A stretch of DNA of 64,000 bases, taken from positions 9,021,395 through 9,085,394 of the forward strand of contig OX336345.1 in the NCBI GenBank assembly GCA_946902875.1. The letters run 5' to 3'. The notes beneath the pieces are model-generated. The model had not been told where the DNA came from and ran no database searches. It saw only the letters and a program-made list of their open reading frames with translations. The DNA is from Nematopogon swammerdamellus (taxonomy: Eukaryota; Arthropoda; Insecta; Lepidoptera; Adelidae). Positions 52,701-62,940 of the stretch are shown here, piece by piece. The position numbers and the translations under genes were made by a program. Position 1 is the first letter of the stretch. Each line of letters starts with the position of its first letter.

Positions 52701-53815
52701 TGTTGGCGACAGACACAATAATATTAAGAAAACTGCGAAATTAATAAATAAGGCTAGAACTATAGTTTCAGATTCATATTATCGGTAAAGACCTGGGCCC
52801 AGGTAATTCATATAGGTAGGTAGAAAAATAGAGTAAGTTAGAATGTAAATTATAGGAAATATATGTTAGTCTGCCAATCAAAGTTGAAACTGGGGTCAGG
52901 ATACAGGTACCTACCGCACACACGATGACGAGAGTATAAACATATAGAGCATTGTATCCCAAAATAGATTTGTTATGAAGAAACACTAAGTCAAGGTTAA
53001 GGACCGCTCGACTAGGAGACGCGAGCTGCGATGGAACAATGGGGTTCATTATTGGCGGGTGCGAGGTCATACGCGTGGTGACGACTCTCGCGCCGGCCCG
53101 GACGCATACTGTAAACATTAGCTGCCCCAGAGACGAACATAGTTTAATTAGGCAGTCCCATTCAGACAGCTCCTCAGAACGGACCGACGACGGTAGAGAA
53201 GCTCTCGAACTCACGAAACGTACATGACAGTGACGCTCCAGTGAAAATAATGATTAAAATAGAACCGAGAATAGAACCAAGTAAAACATAGTGACAGTTA
53301 TGTGCAGACAACCGGAAACGACGTTAAAACATACTCGTGATACCTATCGTGAATTGGTAGTGACACCGAACTATTTATAGTGACAACTAGTGACAAGTGA
53401 CAACTCAAGCGAATACTTGTTACCTGGCCTTGGGACTAAGATTGGTGGCGGGGCAACCCGTATGCTAGTTTCATTTGTCTCCACAAACTTCCCCAAACAT
53501 GATTAGTTTGAGAACAAAGAACAGTGCTTAATAAATAATACATAAATAGTAAAACAGTAACAAGTTATTTGGTTTAAAGAACCATTGTCAAGTGGACGCG
53601 TGCACAGGAGACGATTGACACTCCCACGATGAACAGTCGAACTGTAGATTGAGTCACGGTTTCGCCGGAGGAGACCGAACCGGCAAAGGGTGAATGCTGA
53701 CAGCGAATAGGCGAACCTTTATAAGTGTGAACTCTGGCGAATAGGTGAACTTATAAATGGGTGAACTTTTGTCAGTAAGTAAATGAAATGAATCCTTGAA
53801 CAGTGCTTTTTAACA
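52701..53815 (+). repeat. 5' LTR (1,115 bp)
   Basis: Starts TGTTGGCGACAGACACAATA and ends CAGTGCTTTTTAACA. It contains a perfect 14-bp palindrome, ACCTGGGCCCAGGT (52790), and an AATAAA near 53531 that may serve as a polyadenylation signal. The 146-codon minus-strand frame 52774-53214 is repeated in the other LTR and is not a gene. Confidence 0.95.
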
Positions 53816-53816
53816 G

Positions 53817-53834
53817 TGGTCCTTCGAGCCGGAT
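53817..53834 (+). promoter_or_regulatory. primer-binding site
   Basis: TGGTCCTTCGAGCCGGAT begins one base after the LTR. Its complement, ending CGAAGGACCA, fits the acceptor and T-arm end of an animal tRNA-Tyr as I remember it. Confidence 0.75.
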
Positions 53835-53919
53835 CCGCGATGCCGTGGACTCGATTCGGCAGTGAAAAATAGCCGCGATGCATAGTACAGTGACGGAGTC
53901 CGAAGCTTGCCTGCGCGCG

Positions 53920-54930
53920 CGCTTACCTGTGTGTCCGTGTACATCCGAGTGCCCGCGTCGCCGCGCCCGCACCGCCGCGGTTGCGCCCACGTGCGCGCGC
54001 TGCTGTACCAGCGACGCCAAAGTCGAGCCGCCGCCCCTGCGCGCCCTCACACACCCGCGTGCCCGCATTTGTGCCGCCCGCGTGCGCGCCCCTCTGTACC
54101 TACGACACCAAAGCGGAGCCCTTGCGCCCGCGTGCGCGCGCTGCTGCACTTGCGTGCCCACATACACCTGAGTGCCCGCACACACTCGCGTGCCCGCGCC
54201 GTACCGCTGCGCTTGCGCCCGCGTGCACGCGCCTCTGTACGCACACGTCTGCGTGCCCACACACACCTGCGTGCCCGCGCCACCGATGCGCGCGCCGCCG
54301 CTGCGCCCGCGTGCCTGCGCCACAGCTGCGCCCGCACCACCGCTGCGCCCACGTGCGCGCGCCGCGCTGCACCTGCGTGCGCACGCCGCTGTACCTGTGC
54401 TACCAAAGCCGAGCAGCCACCCCTGCGCGACTGCACACACCCACGTGTTGGGGCCGAGGCGCTGCGCCCGCATGCGCGCACCGCTACACCTGCGTGCGCG
54501 CCGCTAAATCTGCGTGCCTGCACACATCTGCGCACCTGCACCTGCACGCCGCTACACCCACGTACGCCCGCCTCTGTACCTGCCCCCGCCAAAACCGAGC
54601 TGTTGCAACAAGCGTGCGCGCACCGCTGCCCCTGCGTGGCTGCGTAAGTAAACTCACGTATCTGCATACACCTGCCTGCGCGCGCCGCTATGCTTGCGCC
54701 CACATGCGCGTGACTCTTTCCCTGCGTGGCCGTACACACCCGCGCTACTACACACCGCTGTACTACACTCCAGAGTGCCCAAGCCAGTGTTGCCTGTGCT
54801 GCCAAACCCGAACTGATGCGCCCGGGTGCGAACGCCACTGCACCTGCGTGACCATACACACCTGTGTACCTGCACACACCAGTGAGCCTACACACTCCAG
54901 CGAGCCTACACACCCCCGGAGCTACGTGCA
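53920..54930 (+). repeat. GC-rich degenerate minisatellite inside the LTR element
   Basis: Repeated GCGCCCGCGTGCGCGC, TGCGTGCCCGCACACACC and CGCTGTACCTGCG-type phrases over about 1 kb. Frames of 246-327 codons are open on both strands and encode only Arg/Ala/Pro/Cys/Thr periodic sequence, so they are low-complexity by-products. Confidence 0.85.
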
Positions 54931-55074
54931 TAAATTGTATGTACTACGTACACCGACTCGCTGAAGCAAGAACATATTACTTCGAAATAGCTAAGAAGAA
55001 CTGGAACTTGTGGAACACCTTCCGTTGCCGAAGCACAATGCTGCCCGCGCTACCACTCTGCAGAAGTCGATCAT

Positions 55075-55580
55075 ATGTGACGGTGCGTCCAGAGCACATT
55101 CTGCTCGCATCCATAAGCGAGCGGGAGGCAGCGCCCCATCGTGTGAAGCGACCCCGTGTGCACGGTGTTGCAACGTATGGAACCGAAATTCACGTCAAGT
55201 TGAAAACCGTGAGTACCACCGTCACGTCGTCGTATCACAATGTAGCCGGCTCCTTCACGGCATGCAAATCAACCGTTATACATCGGCAAGCCCGGAGCAC
55301 ATCCTGTTTGCAGCTTTAAGGGAGTAGGAGGCTACGCCTCATCCATCGCATCGTACAGAACAACACGGGATGAACACTGATGTCATGTGCAGTTACTTTG
55401 CCAAGCACTATGGAGCGTCATAGACAGTGTCTCGCTGGACGCATTGTAATCCAGTCACACACACACAGCCCACACGAGATAATGTAAATCGGATGTTATG
55501 TGACGGCGCGCCCAGAGCGAATCCTGCTCGTACCCGTATGCGAGTAGGAGGCTGCGCCTCACCTGTCGCCTGTCGCCTTG
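55075..55580 (+). repeat. ~210-bp degenerate tandem repeat inside the LTR element
   Basis: GACGGTGCGTCCAGAGCACA...GCGGGAGGCAGCGCC at 55079 recurs in altered form near 55285 and 55500 (GTAGGAGGCT(A/G)CGCCTCA). Confidence 0.6.
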
Positions 55581-56520
55581 CGCGGAACGACACCGGAAGA
55601 GTTAAGTTTGAGTCAATTAATTTGTAGCAGCCTCCACATAGAAGTGCGATACAAGCGCCGCGAGGAGTACGCGCCTTACACTCGGTAGCACTGCTGTCGT
55701 CTCGAGCATGCATAAATTGGGGACTTACACTGAAAGACATTTCATTCTTTCACATATCGAATATGAAACCGAACTGGTGACCCTCGACAAGAGCAAATAT
55801 GTAAAACATATATAAAATTATACTTCACCTCAGAGCGAGTCAACAACATTAACTTGAGGTCCCGCATCCCAGCCTTTTGGCGCGAACATCTGCGGCTCTG
55901 ATTTGCTCAGTTCGAGGCCGCAGAAGCAAGGCGACGAAGTTAAATACATGTATCTACGCTAATCTACAACACGTCTAACATCTACAAGACATCTAACAAA
56001 ATCAGGACATCGGTATATCACCACCTATCACGAACAAATATGCACTGAAGAAAGAACTGACTCTTATCAGATTATGAGGAATCAGAGGAAAGACAGTTCC
56101 AGAAGTTAATTCAGAGAAATGGAACTCGGAGACCATCTCAGCTTCTTTGAAGGATGCGTGAGCTAGCGCAGTCCAAGGATTCGGCCACATACCTTGCTCA
56201 GCGCGTGAGATGCTCACACAGGAGATCCAGCTGGACGTCCTTTCACGACGTCATTTCAAACGTGAGCGGGCGCTACCGGAGCATATCTAGAGTATCTGTG
56301 CAAAGGTCGAGGTTCAGCCAGATTTTTTCGACCCATTGGAATGCCATAGCTTCGCATAGTGCGACCCGTGCCGCTACACGGAGGGGAGCCATCACGAGTC
56401 ACCAAAACTTCAACCGACAAGCGTCTTAAGCACCTCTGTGACAGAGTGGCACCACGCCACGTCTATAGGCTGATCAAACAAGACACATCCGTGATGCTTC
56501 ATAACAAGATCTGAACAAGA
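55581..56520. other. LTR element interior, unassigned
   Basis: No frame above 110 codons and no gag motif recognised. Confidence 0.5.
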
Positions 56521-56522
56521 TC

Positions 56523-56960
56523 CCCCACCTGAGCGAAACCTCTCTGCGGAACGCAGTGAGTTGGTGGGCAAAGAAGGTGGACCCTCCACTCACCCGAGCG
56601 CAACCTCATCACAACCGATTGCGATGAGGTGGTGGGCGGAGGCGTCCGAAGAAGGCCCACCCGAGCGAAAACTCGTCCCGCCGTAGTGCGGCGAGGTGGT
56701 GGGCGGAGTTTCTGAAGTGGATTCTCTCCTCACCCGAGCGAAACCTCATCCCGGCGTAGTGCGGCGAGGTGGTGGGCAGAGTTTTTAAAGAACGTTCACT
56801 TCCCCACCCGAGCGAAACCTCGTTCCGCCATGATGCGGCGAGGTGGTGGACACAGTTTCTGAAGAAGGAAGACTAAGATAAGGAAGACGAAGATTCAATA
56901 ATGAAGACTCTCGTCACACGAGCGAAGCCTCGTCTCCCTATAGTGCGAGGATATGATGGA
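56523..56960 (+). repeat. tandem hairpin modules 1-6 (candidate structured RNA)
   Basis: Six modules start near 56525, 56591, 56658, 56731, 56805 and 56914. Each has the pattern CACCCGAGCG(A/C)AA, an inner stem-loop, then GGTGGTGGGC. The outer stem pairs CCCACC with GGTGGG. Inner stems differ in sequence but keep pairing: CTGCG/CGCAG, CCTCATC/GATGAGG, CCGC/GCGG with CTCG/CGAG, and CCTCG/CGAGG. Module 6 is weaker. Two more modules lie at 58954 and 59087. Confidence 0.75.
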
Positions 56961-57420
56961 CACAAGCTTGAGAAGGAGGAGTCATTGCCCCCTGCCAAGC
57001 AGAATCTTGCGACATTCATCACACCGACGCATCGACCAGATTGACCCTGCTTCGGTCACTTGCGTGGGGAGATGTAGCAGACATATGAACCAGAGGAGTG
57101 TCAAGTCAAAGTCACCCGATGGTGACTCTTCGCGATGCCGAATAAAGGAAGCATACTTTATTACGCTGAAGGAAATCGCTGCCACTAACATAATTGGAAT
57201 AAAAGGCCCAAAATCAAGGCATGGCTTACCATAAATGAAGTAAAACATAAATATACAGAGCCATCCCGCTCATTGTGGCTGGCTGATTGTTGCTGAGAAA
57301 GAGACAAACAAAACTGAGGCGACAGGGTGAAGTGCCCCGTAGAGGCAGTGACGCTGAGCCCTTGAGACCATTCTGTGTGAAGGATGCAGGCTGACATTAT
57401 GTCGGCTCACGACAACTGGC
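56961..57420. other. LTR element interior, unassigned
   Basis: Only short frames, none with a recognisable domain. Confidence 0.45.
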
Positions 57421-57479
57421 CTATGAGAGTAGCCGAAATAAGGGTTCAGTGAACTCGAAGAAAAATGCCGCTGGAGTAA

Positions 57480-57720
57480 CTACACTGATTCTGCGCGATC
57501 GCCAATGCGGCCCTCGCTGTTTTCTATCACAGAACACCACCTTAGACGATTTAAGTCGGTTTGTGATGACAAAAAATGACATCGGGACGTTGAAAATGTT
57601 GCAGCGAACAATTGGCGTGACCAAGGTAACAAATGGCCACCGACATTCATAAACGAAGCACGAAATGAACCGTAATTCAATTGAATGGAGCATACATTCT
57701 GAATGTGGGAAGCCTTATTG
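57480..57720 (+). pseudogene. possible decayed BEL/Pao integrase remnant
   Basis: One plus-strand frame gives EHHLRRFKSVCDDKK, then HRDVENVAANNW, then FINEARNEP and later MWEALL, broken by several stops. The order recalls the BEL/Pao integrase core (FLAAFKRFxxRRG, HSDNGTNFVGANN, NEARNxxIxW, APHFGGLWEA). Similarity is judged from memory and is weak at each segment. The catalytic Asp is partly retained and Glu is not certain. No function can remain. Confidence 0.35.
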
Positions 57721-58945
57721 AGCATAATAAAGAGATATATTTTGTCTTCGGACTGACTGCGGCGCACGCACCAAACGATTTGAAATCTGCGGCTGAACGA
57801 GCGATAGACCAGCTGATCTATAGCGCACTCACCGCGTCAAGCTGACGATAAACTTCGACTTACACCAAGTCCCACTGAAAATTACATCGGGCAACCTGAA
57901 ACCGGCTCAACAACAGCGAATGATAGTTGAGGTCCATCATGCCAATACATATTGATGCCTTTCTTGGGTTTTGAGATCCATTTGGGAGTGATAGTGGAAC
58001 AAAGTTTGTGGAGAAATGTGTTCGCATAGAACGAGAGGCGTACCCGCGAATTCTACACGACATGGACTAGCTGCCACACTAACAAGAATTCGATGCCAAT
58101 TGCGTTGCCTACATTGCACCGGGTCCTGAGGTGACTACAGAATTATCAGAACAACTCGTACAGTAAAGCTGAGCCATCTGTGGGGTAGGTACTGTTGCAC
58201 ACGTACCACATGTCAATGCCACCTAAGACAGCATTTTGTATCCAGCAAAACCCAAGTAACCATTTCTACTACCAATGACGATCTGGATGACGCAAAGCTG
58301 GGAGACCAACGGCCTGCAACTCCAATAAATTATATTAGTAATGCTATTCAAATTCATTGAAGCTGGACTGGCATTGAATAACCTACGAGCAGCAACCATA
58401 TACTGGAGAAAGCCGAAACTGTTTTAGAACTGGACGCATTGCACCACTAAACCAGTCGTGGTACACGGCGTAGCGAATAGACGAAAACCTGAACACCCGT
58501 ATCAATGGCGATAGATATAGAAGAATTTACCGAATTGATCCTTGAGAGCGAACTTTGACACGACACATTGACAGATTTGTTCTGATGAGACTCAAAAGCG
58601 AGAGGAGTGGCCTACGAAAAACTCTTTCTACCACACGATCTACATTTCGAAACCGAGAAACGAGTTTGCTGTGCGAGCTGCTACACCGCACACCGTACTA
58701 TCGACACACGATGATCCTCCAATTTGGGCGTACTTGCACGCACTACAAGCGGTGACCTAGACACGTGTATGAGAGTGAGAGTGCCCAAGACTGAAGCAAT
58801 TTGAAGAAAAGGGTGCGCAACTCTAATACTGACGCCACTACATCACATTAAGAATCAGATAGACATGGAAGAAACAGCACTGCCCTTCCGCGTCTGATTG
58901 CGGCGGAGTGACGAAAGACAACCTGAGTAGTGGGACAAGCTCGGG
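57721..58945. other. LTR element interior, unassigned
   Basis: No frame above 100 codons and no recognised domain. Confidence 0.45.
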
Positions 58946-58947
58946 AT

Positions 58948-59140
58948 GATCCCTCACCCGAGCGCAACCTCACTGCAACGAGTGGTGGTGAGGTGGAAAC
59001 GGTGATGGCCGAAAGGGGGGAAATTCCCCACACTAGCATGCTAGAGCGAGATAGCCTAAACTAGCGAATAATGGTGACGTTACCTCCACCCGAGCGCAAC
59101 CTTGCCGCAACAGAGTGCGGTGAGGTGGTGGGGCGGAAGC
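58948..59140 (+). repeat. hairpin modules 7 and 8
   Basis: CACCCGAGCGCAA with inner stem CCTCAC/GTGAGG (58954), and CACCCGAGCGCAA with CCTTGCCGCA/TGCGGTGAGG (59087), the latter with GGTGGTGGGG after it. Same architecture as the modules at 56.5 kb. Confidence 0.75.
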
Positions 59141-60375
59141 GTCAGAGCCGCCACGAGGCAATCCTATTGAACCAGCTCACAGAAGCAATGAGACACGCTT
59201 AGCACCTTGACGAATTCGACGTGTTACGAAATTACGACTCGCTAGCCAAGCTGTGCCGACCGACACCGATATCTACACGAGGGTGGAAATTCCTGCACAC
59301 TCTACCTACATACGAGTACTAGAGTTGTCATCACGAGAAATATTGCACCATCTCGTGAATTTAAGTTACTGACGTACTATACTGCGATTGATACGTCGAG
59401 TTCGTATACGTTGAGCGCAGCCACTGCAAGAACTGTAAAGAACGACGACGAAGGCCGTGCCTACTGCTACCGGGTAATCTACCGAGCACCCGCTTAGCTC
59501 ACCACCAACCTTCCGTTCGACGCATTAACCGACAATGGCTGGAGTCTGCTCCATGGACATCGAATTGACATTGCATTGAAAAAGCAGTGGAGTCGACTCT
59601 CTTCGCATATCTGAGTTAGCCGCAAGCTTGGCCGCTGACTCTATGTTGGTCGCATTTCGACGGTTCAAAATCACAGCAACGACGCACATTGAATCTGAAC
59701 CGAAGAAAGTTGGAGACTACCCGCCGACTAGACTGGCTGGGCAAGCTGGCCATCCAGTGGAGCACCATCTCGCCGGCGCGCCAAGAATATATGGAATCGA
59801 AGTACGAATGGTCCGCCCAACAAAGACCATCTTCACCATGACACCTCACCGGAGAGACACTTAAGGAGCGAGCTCGCTACACTATTGCTAGAAGAGAATG
59901 ACGGTACCGTCTCGAGAACTGACATGCTGCGGCTAGTAATGCCGTTACACGAGCTGCTCACAGGCTAGATATTTCCGACGTCGTGATGGAACTATGCAGT
60001 TCCTCCGCATTACGCTGTGAGTAAATCGTTTCAATAAACGTTTAGGTTTTTCTTTGTTTTGAAGTTTGAACACATCAGCGATCTAATGCTGTCTACTGAT
60101 GGGCACAGATCACTACGATAGAAACCAATATCTTCTATCTTAACCTGCAGCACTGACGCCCGCCGGGCTATTGTTATTATTGGACTTTATGGTGGTCTAT
60201 TTTTTTTTAAAACAGAGCCTCGTCCAAATAAATGATATGTGTTCTATGATGACAGTATTATTGAACCAATGCATTTCTTTTCATGTCACTGCATCACCGA
60301 CCGAGACCTGGCCAACTGGAGAGGACAGACGGTGCGATGAGTCTGCCGCCCCAAAGTTTAAGTATGACCGAGGCA
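59141..60375. other. LTR element interior, unassigned
   Basis: Short frames only. ADSMLVAFRRFK at 59634 faintly recalls an integrase segment, but the rest does not follow. Confidence 0.4.
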
Positions 60376-60378
60376 TAC

Positions 60379-60389
60379 GGAGGGGAGAC
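60379..60389 (+). promoter_or_regulatory. polypurine tract
   Basis: GGAGGGGAGAC directly before the 3' LTR, in the expected place for plus-strand DNA priming. Confidence 0.8.
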
Positions 60390-61504
60390 TGTTGGCGACA
60401 GACACAATAATATTAAGAAAACTGCGAAATTAATAAATAAGGCTAGAACTATAGTTTCAGATTCATATTATCGGTAAAGACCTGGGCCCAGGTAATTCAT
60501 ATAGGTAGGTAGAAAAATAGAGTAAGTTAGAATGTAAATTATAGGAAATATATGTTAGTCTGCCAATCAAAGTTGAAACTGGGGTCAGGATACAGGTACC
60601 TACCGCACACACGATGACGAGAGTATAAACATATAGAGCATTGTATCCCAAAATAGATTTGTTATGAAGAAACACTAAGTCAAGGTTAAGGACCGCTCGA
60701 CTAGGAGACGCGAGCTGCGATGGAACAATGGGGTTCATTATTGGCGGGTGCGAGGTCATACGCGTGGTGACGACTCTCGCGCCGGCCCGGACGCATATTG
60801 TAAACATTAGCTGCCCCAGAGACGAACATAGTTTAATTAGGCAGTCCCATTCAGACAGCTCCTCAGAACGGACCGACGACGGTAGAGAAGCTCTCGAACT
60901 CACGAAACGTACATGACAGTGACGCTCCAGTGAAAATAATGATTAAAATAGAACCGAGAATAGAACCAAGTAAAACATAGTGACAGTTATGTGCAGACAA
61001 CCGGAAACGACGTTAAAACATACTCGTGATACCTATCGTGAATTGGTAGTGACACCGAACTATTTATAGTGACAACTAGTGACAAGTGACAACTCAAGCG
61101 AATACTTGTTACCTGGCCTTGGGACTAAGATTGGTGGCGGGGCAACCCGTATGCTAGTTTCATTTGTCTCCACAAACTTCCCCAAACATGATTAGTTTGA
61201 GAACAAAGAACAGTGCTTAATAAATAATACATAAATAGTAAAACAGTAACAAGTTATTTGGTTTAAAGAACCATTGTCAAGTGGACGCGTGCACAGGAGA
61301 CGATTGACACTCCCACGATGAACAGTCGAACTGTAGATTGAGTCACGGTTTCGCCGGAGGAGACCGAACCGGCAAAGGGTGAATGCTGACAGCGAATAGG
61401 CGAACCTTTATAAGTGTGAACTCTGGCGAATAGGTGAACTTATAAATGGGTGAACTTTTGTCAGTAAGTAAATGAAATGAATCCTTGAACAGTGCTTTTT
61501 AACA
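60390..61504 (+). repeat. 3' LTR (1,115 bp)
   Basis: Matches the 5' LTR along its whole length except for one C/T difference noticed at 60796. Followed by CATAT. Confidence 0.95.
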
Positions 61505-61639
61505 CATATAATACAATTGTATAATTGGCGTGTCTGTACTTTCAAGTTATTTGCCATTCAAATAACTTAGAATAATATAACCTATGAAGGATCTGTAATA
61601 GAACTGAGATCATTTTTCATATTTTTGTGTGCATGATAA

Positions 61640-61775
61640 ATATGTCCCTTCCCTTGCCCCTAGTAAGGTATGTTCAAATTGTAGCCGACTGGTTTGATAA
61701 CACTGTACTAGATGAAAACACCTCGGATGTGTTTTCCTCTAGTCCAGTACAACTAGCAATGTGAAGGTGCACCTA
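61640..61775 (+). mobile_element. SINE family A, left part (split by a LINE tail)
   Basis: TCCCTTCCCTTGCCCCTAGT, CAAATTGTAGCCGACTGG, CCTCTAGTCCAGTACAACTA. The head is missing. Interrupted at about 61776. Confidence 0.7.
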
Positions 61776-61893
61776 GCCGGCCGACATGGTATTTGTAGCC
61801 CCCGTAAATATCCGAATGCCCGTGGGCGCCGTCGGACTACACCTCTGCGTTAGTCTGGCGCGCGCCATATGTCGTGCTTCCCATAAAAAAAAA
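61776..61893 (+). mobile_element. LINE L1x 3' end nested in SINE family A
   Basis: GGCCGACATGGTATTTGTAG, CCGAATGCCCGTGGGCGCCG and TCCCATAAAAAAAAAAA form a 5'-truncated insertion of about 115 bp with a poly(A) tail. Confidence 0.75.
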
Positions 61894-62012
61894 AAACCAA
61901 AGGGAAGTCTCCGGTATGGCACCGTTACGCAGGGGATTTGTCGGATCGAAACATGTGCTCCTATTGAACTTGACGTATTGACTGCCACCAATACCGGATT
62001 GTATTGAAAAAG
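61894..62012 (+). mobile_element. SINE family A, right part
   Basis: Resumes with CCAAAGGGAAGTCTCCGGTA and GATCGAAACATGTGCTCC, then ACCGGATTGTATTGAAAAAG. An AACCAAAGGGAAG junction is also found intact in the SINE at 46486. Confidence 0.7.
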
Positions 62013-62307
62013 AAAAGAAAACTAATTATTACTTTTCCAATTGGATCAATAAACAAACGCAAACTAAACTTACTTATATTTTCTGATCAGATAGAAAATT
62101 ACTGCACGCTTTCATCTAGATCGAATTATCTGCTACGAAAAAAGCTCAATATGCATTAGACAATTTCATAGCAATATAAAAATATTAAAGTTTCAAATAC
62201 AATAGGTTTATTTAATTTAAGATATTTATAACCGTGTGTTTCCCTAAAATAAATAAATAAATAAATAAATAAATTCGTAGCCATCTTCGATTTTTGTATT
62301 GTTATAT
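62013..62307. other. AT-rich, with (AAAT)n at 62247-62274
   Basis: No gene. The AAATAAATAAAT run could be a LINE tail. Confidence 0.5.
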
Positions 62308-62468
62308 TGTTGTATTGTTTATTGATCATTCATATGACAGTTAGACTGCACTCGAACTTGTCACAATTTCTTATATCTGGTTCGATTACATTTACGATAG
62401 TATTTTGTTCATACTTACATATTATTACAAGTATTTTAGTGACTAGCCACATAATAACACGGCTCACA
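62308..62468 (+). repeat. dispersed repeat D, copy 2 (uninterrupted)
   Basis: Homologue of 16016-16245 that lacks the 44-bp palindrome. It keeps CTGGTTCGATTACATTTACG at the equivalent site. Confidence 0.75.
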
Positions 62469-62734
62469 GTCTATCGAAAACTATATTTTTCTAATATGTA
62501 CAAGAAAAATAGGTATAGGTATTTCTACTCCGCATTTGTACAAAGCAAACCTTCTCACTGTGCTACTTGCTCGTTCCTGAATTCAACTCGCAGAAGCCTG
62601 CTTACGTATAAAAGTTGGCAGTTGTTTCACTTCGTCCTATAACGTAACACATTTCAGTAGGCGCGCGTCCCACGTCACCAGCACGAAGTCTATTCCAAGT
62701 ACAACACAAACACTTGGCGGAAAGCTATGCGGAA
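62469..62734. other. unassigned sequence
   Basis: No recognised gene. Confidence 0.4.
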
Positions 62735-62741
62735 TTTTTTT

Positions 62742-62940
62742 TTAACCTCACATGATTGGCTACCTCACCTACTACACTCGTGATGTCAGTCCATCTGGTT
62801 CCTATATGAACTAGGTGAAATGTCAGTCCCTTTGGTCGCGCCGGCTACACTGAACTGGACGGTAACACGAACCATTTCCATAGCCGTTTCGACCGAGCTA
62901 CATAATGTGCGGTGGTATAAATCCGAATGATAAATTACTA
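62742..62940 (-). mobile_element. SINE family B fragment, minus strand
   Basis: ACATGATTGGCTACCTCACC, GAACTGGACGGTAACACGAA, CATAGCCGTTTCGACCGAGC. The head is missing. Confidence 0.65.

Larger units (their letters stand above)
52696..61509 (+). mobile_element. complete non-autonomous LTR retrotransposon (BEL/Pao-like, LARD-type)
   Basis: Element 52701-61504 plus the 5-bp target duplication CATAT at 52696-52700 and 61505-61509. It has two LTRs of 1,115 bp, TGTTGG...TAACA, with one base difference seen by eye (C at 53107, T at 60796). A primer-binding site follows the left LTR and a polypurine tract precedes the right LTR. The 6.57-kb interior has no frame long enough for gag or pol. The TGGTCCTTCGAGCCGGAT primer site and the 5-bp duplication suggest BEL/Pao. 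Near-identical LTRs mean recent transposition, so it must use proteins from a related element. The term LARD (large retrotransposon derivative) comes from plants. Confidence 0.9.

Noticed and set aside
52774..53214. 146-codon minus-strand frame, also at 60463-60903
   Set aside because: It lies in both LTRs, antisense to the element, with no recognised domain; most likely a chance frame.
53907..54964. Frames of 246, 294 and 327 codons on both strands
   Set aside because: All are translations of a GC-rich minisatellite with no gag, pol or other domain.
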